Shown here: positions 1 to 5,076 of the stretch, piece after piece
Position numbering within the stretch: the stretch's first letter is position 1
Layout of the letters: the number at the start of each line of letters is the position of its first letter
Source of the DNA: Ignavibacteriota bacterium
GTDB taxonomy: Bacteria > Bacteroidota > Kapaibacteriia > Palsa-1295
Assembly (NCBI GenBank): GCA_003151215.1
Contig: PLXB01000491.1
Span: 1,495 to 6,570, forward strand
DNA: 5,076 bases
Direction: 5' to 3'
Translations under genes and position numbers: made by a program
Notes under the pieces: generated by a model
What the model was told of the DNA's origin: nothing
The model's database searches: none
Seen by the model: the letters and a program-made list of their open reading frames with translations, nothing else

Positions 1-782
1 ATCGTTGCAGCATGGATAAGTGCCGAGACTGGCGTCGGGCCTGCCATTGCATCGGGCAGCCAGATATACAAAGGGATCTGAGCGCTCTTGCCTGTGCATC
101 CGAGGAAAAGCATCATCGTAATAATAACCAGTGTCGTATTTCCGCTTGCCATTCTACCTGCCTGAGAAAACACATCGCTGTAATTCAAGGAGCCAAATGC
201 CACTAGCATTACTCCCATCGCAACTAAAAATCCGAAATCACCGATACGATTTACGATGAATGCTTTCTTCGCAGCATCGTTATTTTTATTTTCTTCAAAC
301 CAGAATCCGATCAAAAGATAACTACAAAGCCCAACGCCTTCCCATCCTAAAAATGTGAGCAAATAATTATCTGCCATAACAAGCGTCAGCATCATGACGA
401 TAAAGAGATTCAGATACGTAAAGAAGCGTGTATAGCCAGGATCGCCCTTCATATATCCTGTCGAATAAAGATGGATCAGCGCGCCGACTCCTGTAATGAC
501 GAGAATAAAAATAATGGAAAGCTGATCGATCAAAAAAGAAATGCCGACATTCACCCTGCCGACATTTATCCAGTCAAAGAGTTTATAATGGATCGCTCTC
601 GATTCAGCCGGTGCAGAAAGCATCTCGGCAAAAATCCCGCAGGCGACAACAAAGCTGATTGTAACGGCAAATGTACCGATCCATCCGGCAAGAGCTTTAT
701 TTTTATATTTACCGCCAAGAAGCCCGTTGATAAGGAAACCTATCAAAGGTGCGGCGATAATATATGGAATCAGGTCTTTCAA
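1..782 (-). CDS. nuoL: NADH-quinone oxidoreductase subunit L, N-terminal 260 residues (partial, runs off the left edge)
   Basis: Antiporter-like subunit of the complex I membrane arm, which couples quinone reduction to proton pumping across the inner membrane. I translated the minus strand by hand: 260 codons are open from position 782 to the window edge. The family's landmarks are present. GWEGVGLCSYLLIGFW lies at about residues 146-161, with E148 matching the essential channel glutamate (E144 in E. coli). NRIGDFGF lies at about 178-185. GKSAQIPLYIWLPDAMAGPT lies at about 231-250, with K232 matching the essential lysine (K229), and is followed by PVSALIHAAT. The start is inferred to be TTG at 782-780: a TAA stop lies two codons upstream in frame, and the first in-frame ATG is more than 50 codons in, past the first membrane segment. 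No clear ribosome binding site is visible. The gene follows nuoK after a 75-bp gap filled with hairpins. The C-terminal half, which includes the long lateral helix in known NuoL proteins, is outside the window. Confidence 0.95.
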   Translation of the reverse strand, partial: MKDLIPYIIAAPLIGFLINGLLGGKYKNKALAGWIGTFAVTISFVVACGIFAEMLSAPAESRAIHYKLFDWINVGRVNVGISFLIDQLSIIFILVITGVGALIHLYSTGYMKGDPGYTRFFTYLNLFIVMMLTLVMADNYLLTFLGWEGVGLCSYLLIGFWFEENKNNDAAKKAFIVNRIGDFGFLVAMGVMLVAFGSLNYSDVFSQAGRMASGNTTLVIITMMLFLGCTGKSAQIPLYIWLPDAMAGPTPVSALIHAAT

Positions 783-805
783 AAGTTATTTTTTATGAGT
801 ATTGG

Positions 806-854
806 AGCGGACCTTCGTCCGCTCGGACGGACTAAAGTCCGCCCCACTGAAGTG
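806..854. repeat. Cluster of three short inverted repeats (REP-like) between nuoK and nuoL
   Basis: Three consecutive hairpins fill the nuoK-nuoL gap. The first is AGCGGAC-CTTC-GTCCGCT at 806-823, a perfect 7-bp stem with a 4-nt loop. The second is CGGACT-AA-AGTCCG at 828-841, 6 bp, or 5 bp with a TAAA loop. The third is CACT-GA-AGTG at 845-854. A competing hairpin GTCCG-CT-CGGAC at 817-828 could form between the first two. The GGAC/GTCC core recurs at 4638-4656, so this looks like a member of a dispersed extragenic palindrome family rather than a one-off terminator. No T-tract follows on the transcribed (minus) strand, so it is unlikely to terminate fully before nuoL. It could modulate mRNA stability or the nuoK/nuoL ratio (inference). 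Confidence 0.7.
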
Positions 855-857
855 AAA

Positions 858-1160
858 TTACCCTTTTAGCAAATTCAATTTATCGATTTCCACCGTCTCC
901 TTATTGCGATATACAGAGATCACGATCGCAAGCCCGACCGCAGCTTCAGCAGCAGCTACAGTCATCACGAAAAAGACGAGTATCTGCCCACTCTGGTCCC
1001 CCATGAACTGGCTGAATGCGATAAGCGTCAGGTTCACGGCATTGAGCATCAGCTCGACGCACATAAAGATGACAATGACGTTCTTGCGAAACATCACGCC
1101 GCCGGCCCCTATCATAAAGAGGATGGCAGAGACGATCAGATAATTCGATAGAGATGTCAT
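858..1160 (-). CDS. nuoK: NADH-quinone oxidoreductase subunit K
   Basis: Small MrpC-like membrane subunit of complex I, part of the proton-translocating chain next to NuoJ, NuoA and NuoN. The 100-residue length is exactly typical of the family. Three membrane segments are visible, at roughly residues 5-24, 28-49 and 60-82. The two conserved membrane glutamates fall at E36 (in [13 protein letters not shown]) and E72 (in [12 protein letters not shown]), the same numbering as in E. coli NuoK, where both are important for coupled activity. The C-terminal tail is short and charged. The ATG start at 1160-1158 overlaps the nuoJ stop in an ATGA arrangement, so the two are almost certainly translationally coupled. 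Downstream, nuoL is separated by a hairpin-bearing 75-bp spacer, which is unusual in an otherwise tight operon. Identity is secure. Confidence 0.98.
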   Translation of the reverse strand: MTSLSNYLIVSAILFMIGAGGVMFRKNVIVIFMCVELMLNAVNLTLIAFSQFMGDQSGQILVFFVMTVAAAEAAVGLAIVISVYRNKETVEIDKLNLLKG

Positions 1161-1660
1161 GTTAATTTCTTTTTTGCTAAGACGATGGCTCCGACTGCTG
1201 CTGCGATCAAAATGATCGATGCCATCTCGAACGGGAAAGCATAGCTCGTATAAAGTTTTGTACCAATTGATTCTACCGTTCCATATTCCAATGCTTTGGC
1301 ATTCAGTTGTTTCGGAAGGTTATCCGATGCCATCACAAAGACTGTAACGATCTGCGCCAGTATTCCAGCTATACCGAGCACGCCGGCCATCGTCTTCCAA
1401 TTCGCAGTGATCGAAAATTTTTCATTACGGATATTCAGCAGCATGATGACAAAGACCACAAGTACCATGATCGCTCCCGCATAGACAGTGACCTGAACGA
1501 CGGCAAGAAATTGTGCATTGAGCGTGAGATACAGCGCAGCAAGAAAGCAAAACGTAACGATAAGCATCAGCGCACTTGGCACAGCGCTTTTGCGTGTCAC
1601 CATCAGCAGCGCTGAGATGATCGCACATGATGCCAGTATCCAAAAAATAATTTCGTCCAA
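1157..1660 (-). CDS. nuoJ: NADH-quinone oxidoreductase subunit J
   Basis: Membrane subunit of complex I. Its third helix, which in known structures carries a pi-bulge thought to gate proton transfer, is represented here by [20 protein letters not shown] at about residues 57-76, with the conserved tyrosine at Y60. Five membrane segments can be drawn (about 4-21, 27-47, 51-76, 92-110, 143-162). The C-terminal [20 protein letters not shown] block (about 136-155) is a family signature. The length of 167 residues is within the family's normal range. The start is TTG at 1660-1658: the next in-frame ATG (residue 20) would remove the first helix, and the upstream frame is closed by the TAA that ends the preceding gene. 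The gap to that gene is only 6 bp, and the stop overlaps the nuoK start. No Shine-Dalgarno is evident. nuoI, the usual upstream neighbour, is absent. Confidence 0.97.
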   Translation of the reverse strand: MDEIIFWILASCAIISALLMVTRKSAVPSALMLIVTFCFLAALYLTLNAQFLAVVQVTVYAGAIMVLVVFVIMLLNIRNEKFSITANWKTMAGVLGIAGILAQIVTVFVMASDNLPKQLNAKALEYGTVESIGTKLYTSYAFPFEMASIILIAAAVGAIVLAKKKLT

Positions 1661-1666
1661 ATTCTT

Positions 1667-2182
1667 TTATTTAAAGAAATAATGTATTCCGATCTGCGGC
1701 AGCGGCAGAATATCGCCGTTCGGAAAAAATCCTGATATCAATAGGCCGAGCGAGATACCGATCTGTCTTGTAAAAGCATATTCATACCCTAACCCTATGC
1801 CGATACGCAAAGGGGTCTTGAGATCGTTCTTCCCGTTTTCTCCGCTGTAATAGTAACCAATTCCGCCGATAACGTAGATGCGGTCGAAGTCACTTCCGGA
1901 AAGATCGAACTGCAACTCTCCTCCGATATCATAATATAAAAAACTATTTACCTTTATGATGCCGCCATTGATTTGATAGGCAATTGCTGTACCCGCAAAT
2001 CGCTGCCGGAAAGATAATCCGAAACCGGTGACGAGCGATCCGTGCAAACCGACGCCGAAAATATTTTCAGAAAAATGTCTCGGCCTTTCTATGTCTTCGG
2101 TGCTGACATTTACCTGCGCCACAGTCCGTGATGCCAATAGCATCAAGTAAATAAAAAAAGATATACCCCTGATTCCCTTCAT
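1667..2182 (-). CDS. Small secreted protein, putative outer-membrane beta-barrel
   Basis: A 171-residue protein that I cannot assign to a named family. Residues 1-22 form a plausible signal peptide: a basic start MKGIRG, then the hydrophobic core ISFFIYLMLLA, then TVA before Q23, which fits signal peptidase I. The mature part is made of alternating hydrophobic/polar stretches rich in glycine and aromatics, such as NIFGVGLHGSL, RIYVIGGIGYYYSG, RIGIGLGYEYAF and QIGISLGLLISGFF. It ends in IGIHYFFK, the aromatic-rich final strand typical of outer-membrane barrels. About eight strands could be drawn, as in OmpA/OmpW-like or PorT-like small barrels; that is inference. The ATG start at 2182-2180 is well placed for the signal peptide. 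The gene lies 68 bp after asnS and only 6 bp before nuoJ in the same frame, suggesting co-transcription with the complex I genes. No functional link to complex I is known to me. Confidence 0.8.
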   Translation of the reverse strand: MKGIRGISFFIYLMLLASRTVAQVNVSTEDIERPRHFSENIFGVGLHGSLVTGFGLSFRQRFAGTAIAYQINGGIIKVNSFLYYDIGGELQFDLSGSDFDRIYVIGGIGYYYSGENGKNDLKTPLRIGIGLGYEYAFTRQIGISLGLLISGFFPNGDILPLPQIGIHYFFK

Positions 2183-2250
2183 TACTATTTCTATTATTTC
2201 TCATCCGTCATTGGGGAATTCTGGATTTTTATTTTCTCAATGTCATTAAC

Positions 2251-3597
2251 TTACGGCCAAATACGCGATATTGTTCGTGGAAATGGTATAGTCTCTCTTA
2301 CGTGCTCGATGCCGCAGATCCAGGCAACAGTCCGCTCCACACCCAAGCCGAACCCGGCATGAGGCACACTGCCATACTTACGGAGATCAAGATACCATTC
2401 AAACGCTTCGATAGGTAAATCGTGCGATTTGATCCTTCCGAGCAAAGTCTCGTAATCATCTTCGCGCTGCGAGCCGCCGATGATCTCTCCATATCCTTCG
2501 GGTGCAAGCATATCCATTGCAAGGGCTTTATCTGGCTCATTCGGATCGCGCTTCATATAGAAGGCTTTCACTGCTGCAGGATAATGATGTACCATAACAG
2601 GCTTATCGAATTTGCCTGAGATCACTGCCTCATCCGGTGCGCCGAAATCATCACCATAGATAAATTCTTTATGTCCGGCTGCAAATCGCGCAGCTTTTTC
2701 TTCAGGATTCATCGAAGCCCAATATTCTTTCAAAATTTTGGCGGCTTCATCATAATGCAATTTCGGAAACGGCGCTTTGATGTTCTCTAATTTCGATTGG
2801 TCACGTTCCAAAGTCTTCAACTCTGCCTGGCGATTTTTCAGAACGCGCTGAACGATATACTCGATAAATTCTTCGGCAAGTTCCATATCGCCTTCAAGAT
2901 CCATGAAGGCAACTTCAGGTTCAACCATCCAGAATTCTGTCAGATGTCGGCGCGTCTTGGATTTTTCGGCGCGAAATGTGGGACCAAAGACATAGACTTT
3001 CCCCAGCGCCATCGCTCCCGCTTCACCATAGAGCTGACCGGATTGTGTTAAATATGCCTTACCCTGGTCAAAATATTCCAATTCGAAAAGCGTGCTCGTT
3101 CCTTCAGCAGCATTCGGAGTGAGAATCGGCGCATCGAGCATATTGAATCCGCGCTCATCGAAAAAATTACGAATAGCGTGGACAACTTCATGACGGATTT
3201 TCTGAATAGCATGTTGGCGCGATGAGCGAAGCCAGAGATGGCGGTGCTCCATGAGGAATTCTACGCCATGCTCTTTCGGAGATATAGGATATTCCTGAGC
3301 AATGGAGATGATCTCGATGGATTTAGTAAAAAGCTCGAGGCCTCCCGGGGCTTTCGGCGCTTCATTAACAGTACCGATTGCGGCAAAGGCTGATTCCTGA
3401 GTCAGTTTATCGTATGCACCAAAAGTAGCTTCATCCACTTGGTTTTTCATTACTACACATTGGCAAACGCCTGTTCCGTCACGCATTTCGAGGAATTGGA
3501 TCTTCCCGCTCGAGCGCTTCGTATAAAGCCATCCGCGAAGGGTAATTTCTTTGCCGACGTGATTTTTAAGATCTTCGATGTATATATCCTGACGCAA
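2251..3597 (-). CDS. asnS: Asparagine--tRNA ligase (AsnRS), class II
   Basis: Cytoplasmic enzyme that activates asparagine with ATP and charges tRNA-Asn. The protein is 448 residues, normal for bacterial AsnRS. The N-terminal OB-fold anticodon-binding domain spans about residues 17-100 ([20 protein letters not shown], then [12 protein letters not shown]). Class II motif 1 lies near 148-160. Motif 2 is [20 protein letters not shown] followed by MVEPE (204-228), and motif 3 is GFGLGVERT (415-423). [10 protein letters not shown] (184-192 region), EFWMVEPE, the [15 protein letters not shown] block (365-379) and VPHAGFGLG favour AsnRS over AspRS. The C-terminus reads [11 protein letters not shown], more like Thermus/archaeal-type AsnRS than the E. 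coli ending. The start is TTG at 3597-3595, with AGGA six bases upstream; an in-frame TAG lies just before and the first internal ATG (residue 38) would cut into the OB fold. A TAnnTTTG promoter candidate lies 42 bp upstream. Confidence 0.96.
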   Translation of the reverse strand: MRQDIYIEDLKNHVGKEITLRGWLYTKRSSGKIQFLEMRDGTGVCQCVVMKNQVDEATFGAYDKLTQESAFAAIGTVNEAPKAPGGLELFTKSIEIISIAQEYPISPKEHGVEFLMEHRHLWLRSSRQHAIQKIRHEVVHAIRNFFDERGFNMLDAPILTPNAAEGTSTLFELEYFDQGKAYLTQSGQLYGEAGAMALGKVYVFGPTFRAEKSKTRRHLTEFWMVEPEVAFMDLEGDMELAEEFIEYIVQRVLKNRQAELKTLERDQSKLENIKAPFPKLHYDEAAKILKEYWASMNPEEKAARFAAGHKEFIYGDDFGAPDEAVISGKFDKPVMVHHYPAAVKAFYMKRDPNEPDKALAMDMLAPEGYGEIIGGSQREDDYETLLGRIKSHDLPIEAFEWYLDLRKYGSVPHAGFGLGVERTVAWICGIEHVRETIPFPRTISRIWP

Positions 3598-3603
3598 TAT
3601 TTT

Positions 3604-3607
3604 TCCT
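3604..3607 (-). promoter_or_regulatory. Ribosome binding site supporting the asnS TTG start
   Basis: The minus strand reads AGGA, then AAAATA, then TTG. This is the only start in the window with a recognisable Shine-Dalgarno at good spacing (6 nt), and it decides in favour of the TTG at 3597-3595 as the asnS start. Confidence 0.6.
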
Positions 3608-3638
3608 GACTATAATAATTGTAACGATATAGAGAATA

Positions 3639-3646
3639 CAAATATA
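3639..3646 (-). promoter_or_regulatory. Candidate -10 element (TATATTTG) for asnS
   Basis: Read on the minus strand, the sequence TATATTTG fits the Bacteroidota sigma-factor consensus TAnnTTTG exactly. It lies in the 113-bp gap between the 180-residue protein gene and asnS, giving a leader of about 35 nt. The -33 element is poor: a TTCG lies about 17 bp upstream in place of the expected TTTG/TTG. This promoter would drive asnS and possibly the barrel and nuoJKL genes behind it. Confidence 0.4.
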
Positions 3647-3710
3647 CGGAAGCATAGCAGTGTCGAACAGGCTAACGCAGAAAGGATGAGTTTAAAGTAT
3701 CCCTGACTAT

Positions 3711-4253
3711 TTATTCCGGCAAGCTTCGCAGATCCCGCAGACGTTCGACCTGATCACGGAGGACGCGGCGGTTTTGCTGCGGATTCGTAACCGATGGATC
3801 GGGCACCCAATCGAGCAAACCTTTATCCATTGCGCGTGCAATGCGCATTCTGTTCGCCTGCGTATTCTCCCCAAATGCCAGTGCTGCAGCATTCGTTATC
3901 GTGATGAGTTCATCAATGGAACACCACCACCTTGCTCTTGATACGACGATACCAATATCTGTCTGCCAGAAACCGTCATAAAATGCGAGACTCTGTTGCA
4001 TAGAATTTCCGAGCAATAAATCGAGAACTCGTTTTAGCGCATGTTCGACTCGCAGAACCGTTACGTTTGTTCGAGTAAGTTCTCCGTTCGCAACTGCAAT
4101 CAGGAGTTTCATGTCTTCGCGCAATGAGATGCGTTCATCGGTTGTTGTTTTTTCAGGTGAAGAATTTTGTCCCAGAGCATTTCCGAATTTTTCTAAACGC
4201 TCTCTAACGATACTCATAATTTCTTCCGTCAGTTTTTCATTAAATAGTGCCAT
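3711..4253 (-). CDS. Uncharacterised 180-residue protein with possible C-terminal winged-HTH (excisionase/MerR-like) domain
   Basis: I do not recognise this protein. It is soluble: no signal peptide or membrane segment is visible. Residues 1-28 are a charged helix, 29-42 a polar linker, and 43-82 an amphipathic helical stretch (LREDMKLLIAVANGELTRTN onward). The middle (about 89-112) is aromatic, with FYDGFW and RARWW. Residues 114-172 resemble helix-turn-helix excisionase/MerR-type domains: IDELITITNAAALAFG, then NRMRIARAMDKGLLDWVPDP, then NRRVLRDQVERL, mirroring the family pattern of AA-x-x-L-G, helix, x-K-G-x-L, and a terminal RRV-x-x-x-x-V-x-x-L. This assignment is by eye and tentative. 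The ATG start at 4253-4251 lacks a clear Shine-Dalgarno. A perfect 18-bp palindrome lies 23 bp upstream of the start codon, consistent with an operator. A regulator or DNA-associated role is possible but unproven. Confidence 0.75.
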   Translation of the reverse strand: MALFNEKLTEEIMSIVRERLEKFGNALGQNSSPEKTTTDERISLREDMKLLIAVANGELTRTNVTVLRVEHALKRVLDLLLGNSMQQSLAFYDGFWQTDIGIVVSRARWWCSIDELITITNAAALAFGENTQANRMRIARAMDKGLLDWVPDPSVTNPQQNRRVLRDQVERLRDLRSLPE

Positions 4254-4276
4254 TGCAGTTATTAGGTTTATATAAC

Positions 4277-4294
4277 TTAACTAACGTTAGTTAA
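4277..4294. promoter_or_regulatory. Perfect 18-bp palindrome TTAACTAACGTTAGTTAA, probable operator
   Basis: Each half-site TTAACTAAC is an exact reverse complement of the other, with no spacer; symmetry ends at the next base on both sides. Its length and the CTAACGTTAG core resemble operators bound by TetR-family dimers (family knowledge). It lies 23 bp before the ATG of the 180-residue protein, with an AT-rich TATATAA-type -10 candidate immediately downstream at about 4267-4275 on the minus strand, where a bound protein would block transcription. The cognate regulator is unknown; no TetR gene is in the window. Confidence 0.6.
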
Positions 4295-4392
4295 TAATGT
4301 TTCGTTTCATATCTCTTTTCATGAAAACTAATTCATCAAAGAGGCACCTACCCTTTTTTGGATGGCCGCCTTAACAATCGGCTGAAATTCGG

Positions 4393-4400
4393 TATCTTTG
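4393..4400 (+). promoter_or_regulatory. Candidate plus-strand -10 element TATCTTTG
   Basis: An exact match to the TAnnTTTG consensus of Bacteroidota primary promoters, and followed by CA. No good TTTG is present at -33; TTAAC lies 17 bp upstream. It would start a rightward transcript near 4407 that has no full gene before 4817, so it could drive the membrane-anchored protein through a leader of about 400 nt, or a small RNA or peptide. Confidence 0.35.
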
Positions 4401-4480
4401 CATAATAGTGAGAACAGAGCACCATCAGAATCTGAAAGTTCGCCATCAGCGGACTCTTTAGTTTTAAAGAAGAAAGTAAC

Positions 4481-4513
4481 ATGCGAATAGTGATCTTATT
4501 GAAAAATAAATGA
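4481..4513 (+). other. Possible 10-codon leader reading frame or gene remnant
   Basis: ATG at 4481 opens MRIVILLKNK and stops at TGA. It is preceded by a purine-rich GAAGAAAG, 4 nt before the ATG, and by a 6-bp stem-loop (4455-4470), and lies about 75 nt after the TATCTTTG element. The codons after the stop show no continuing protein in this frame (another stop follows 11 codons later). It may be a leader peptide, the start of a decayed gene, or chance. Confidence is low. Confidence 0.15.
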
Positions 4514-4631
4514 TTTACAGGGGTTTCAGACGGGAAATACAATTAAAAGTCAATGCTGGTAAAATGAGGACTGTAGCATAAAAAAGCAATTTAACATCTC
4601 GGAATTGGCAGATAATTCAGATTACTAGATT

Positions 4632-4656
4632 GCCGTGACGGACTGAAGTCTGGCGG
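4632..4656. repeat. REP-like hairpin related to the nuoK-nuoL repeat
   Basis: The core ACGGACTGAAGTCTGGC matches ACGGACTAAAGTCCGCC at 827-843 except for two substitutions and one extra base. The stem CGGACT/AGTCTG (4639-4644 with 4647-4652) keeps pairing through a G-T pair, and flanking GCC (4632-4634) can pair with GGC (4652-4654) as an alternative. A T-rich stretch TTTTCTCTTTTT follows about 10 bases later on the plus strand, too far for a classical terminator. Confidence 0.6.
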
Positions 4657-4753
4657 AATGACTCTTTTCTCTTTTTGCTTTTGAATTTAGACTTTAACTG
4701 CTCAAATCAAACATTAAAGTGAAACATCCCCCATTTAGCGGCGTAACCTTTTG

Positions 4754-4762
4754 TATCTTTTG
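4754..4762 (+). promoter_or_regulatory. Candidate -10 element TATCTTTTG for the right-end gene
   Basis: Matches the TAnnTTTG consensus with one extra T, and lies 54 bp before the ATG at 4817. No clear -33 element is present (TTTAG lies about 15 bp upstream). Position makes it the likeliest promoter for the membrane-anchored protein, but the match is imperfect. Confidence 0.3.
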
Positions 4763-4816
4763 CGCATATATTGTTATCAAACCATATAAATAAGAAGCAG
4801 CTAATACGATTTGAGA

Positions 4817-5076
4817 ATGTCTTTGCCCGCTGGAAACCTACCCCATTTTCCCAAAAACCGTAAGAAACGGATAATCTTTCTTACTTCATTAAGTCTTTTG
4901 GCAGCAAGCGGTGCAGTTTATGCGATCTATAAAACGATCGATTACCCGGTGGGCCGCGATGGGCGTGAGACTCGTATCAACGTTATTATGAGCGTACCCT
5001 ATGGAACATTAACAATGTTGGCCGGTACAAAAAAGAGCGATGTTGCGCTGCTTCAGATGCAATCAGGCGATGAAGA
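4817..5076 (+). CDS. Putative membrane-anchored protein, N-terminal 86 residues (partial, runs off the right edge)
   Basis: I translated this by hand: ATG at 4817-4819 opens 86 codons plus two bases with no stop before the window ends. Residues 1-18 are basic (PKNRKKR just before the membrane segment), and 19-38 form a single hydrophobic segment, IIFLTSLSLLAASGAVYAIY, so the protein is either an N-terminal membrane anchor with the rest outside the cytoplasm or a secreted protein with an uncleaved signal. After it come a charged stretch (VGRDGRETRIN) and a strand-like region (VPYGTLTMLAGTKKSDVALL). The latter faintly recalls the beta-helical repeats of LiaF/toast-rack type domains, but too little is present to assign a family. 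An in-frame TTG lies two codons upstream (4811) as an alternative start; the upstream frame closes at TAA 4802-4804. Codon use and frame make it a real gene. Confidence 0.75.
   Translation, partial: MSLPAGNLPHFPKNRKKRIIFLTSLSLLAASGAVYAIYKTIDYPVGRDGRETRINVIMSVPYGTLTMLAGTKKSDVALLQMQSGDE

Larger units (their letters stand above)
4254..4816. other. Intergenic region of about 560 bp between divergent genes, no convincing protein gene
   Basis: Between the starts of the 180-residue protein (minus) and the membrane-anchored protein (plus) the DNA is AT-rich, and all six frames are broken. What can be recognised is an 18-bp palindrome (4277-4294), a TATCTTTG promoter-like element (4393-4400), a stem-loop TCTTTA-GTTT-TAAAGA (4455-4470) followed by a 10-codon reading frame (4481-4513), a GGACT/AGTC hairpin repeat (about 4632-4656), and a second promoter-like element (4754-4762). 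No tRNA, rRNA or known riboswitch is apparent. A 64-codon minus frame at 4348-4542 has no domain, no ribosome site and a composition unlike the real genes. Confidence 0.6.

Noticed and set aside
471..869. Long plus-strand reading frame opposite nuoL
   Set aside because: It is antisense to nuoL and the hairpin spacer. Its product is charged and low in hydrophobic residues with no domain, and nuoL is certain.
2183..2250. CATTG...CAATG pair between asnS and the barrel gene, considered as a terminator
   Set aside because: Five-base stem with a loop of over 20 bases and no following T-tract; no support for termination between these genes.
2251..3597. Aspartyl-tRNA synthetase as an alternative for asnS
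   Set aside because: The EFWMVEPE motif, [10 protein letters not shown] and VPHAGFGLG are AsnRS-type; AspRS has different residues at these places. A non-discriminating enzyme cannot be fully excluded from sequence alone.
3611..3616. TATAAT on the plus strand before asnS
   Set aside because: It would transcribe into the 3' end of the opposing 180-residue gene with no plus-strand gene downstream; AT-rich coincidence is more likely.
3605..3710. Nine-base direct repeat CCTGACTAT at 3605-3613 and 3702-3710
   Set aside because: Short, with no target-site or element between the copies; each lies next to a gene end or start and is compatible with chance.
4348..4542. 64-codon minus-strand reading frame in the right intergenic region
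   Set aside because: No ribosome site, no recognisable domain and irregular composition; it also lies across the plus-strand promoter-like element and stem-loop.
4553..4579. Inverted repeat ATGCT...AGCAT followed by A-run, considered as a terminator
   Set aside because: Only 5 bp of stem around a 17-base loop, and the T-run on the minus strand precedes rather than follows the stem.
1..5076. CRISPR arrays, tRNA/rRNA genes, insertion sequences, phage or defence genes
   Set aside because: No regularly spaced direct repeats, no T-loop or rRNA motifs, no transposase or nuclease signatures on either strand.

Overview
The window is chromosomal bacterial DNA, most likely from the Bacteroidota/Chlorobiota side of the tree (Ignavibacteria- or Kapabacteria-like). 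That placement is inference. It rests on candidate -10 elements of the form TAnnTTTG upstream of asnS and at the right end, weak or absent Shine-Dalgarno sequences with A-rich leaders, and the style of the AsnRS and NuoJ/K/L proteins. Base composition looks even across the window, and there is no sign of phage, insertion sequences, CRISPR or RNA genes.

Layout. From right to left on the minus strand there is an unrecognised 180-residue protein with a possible C-terminal winged helix-turn-helix (3711-4253). It is followed by asparaginyl-tRNA synthetase asnS (2251-3597), a small signal-peptide-bearing putative outer-membrane beta-barrel (1667-2182), and then nuoJ (1157-1660), nuoK (858-1160) and the first 260 codons of nuoL (782 down to 1, running off the window). 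On the plus strand, a divergent membrane-anchored protein starts at 4817 and runs off the right end. Between the divergent genes lies about 560 bp without a convincing gene (4254-4816). It holds a perfect 18-bp palindrome, two candidate promoters, a small stem-loop with a 10-codon reading frame, and one copy of a GGACT(n)AAGTC hairpin repeat.

How the genes relate. NuoJ, NuoK and NuoL are membrane-arm subunits of respiratory complex I (NADH:quinone oxidoreductase) and carry the expected proton-channel residues. They lack the usual nuoI neighbour. Instead the cluster begins behind asnS and the beta-barrel gene, which ends only 6 bp before nuoJ, so complex I genes in this genome appear to be split into at least two loci. 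The nuoK-nuoL junction is interrupted by a cluster of short hairpins of the same GGAC/GTCC family found again at 4638-4656, probably a dispersed REP-like repeat. Three of the six genes with a visible start (asnS, nuoJ, nuoL) appear to start with TTG.

Nothing in the window amounts to a clear new defence or biosynthetic system. The most useful leads are the palindromic operator before the 180-residue protein, the repeat family, and the unusual asnS/barrel/nuoJKL arrangement.
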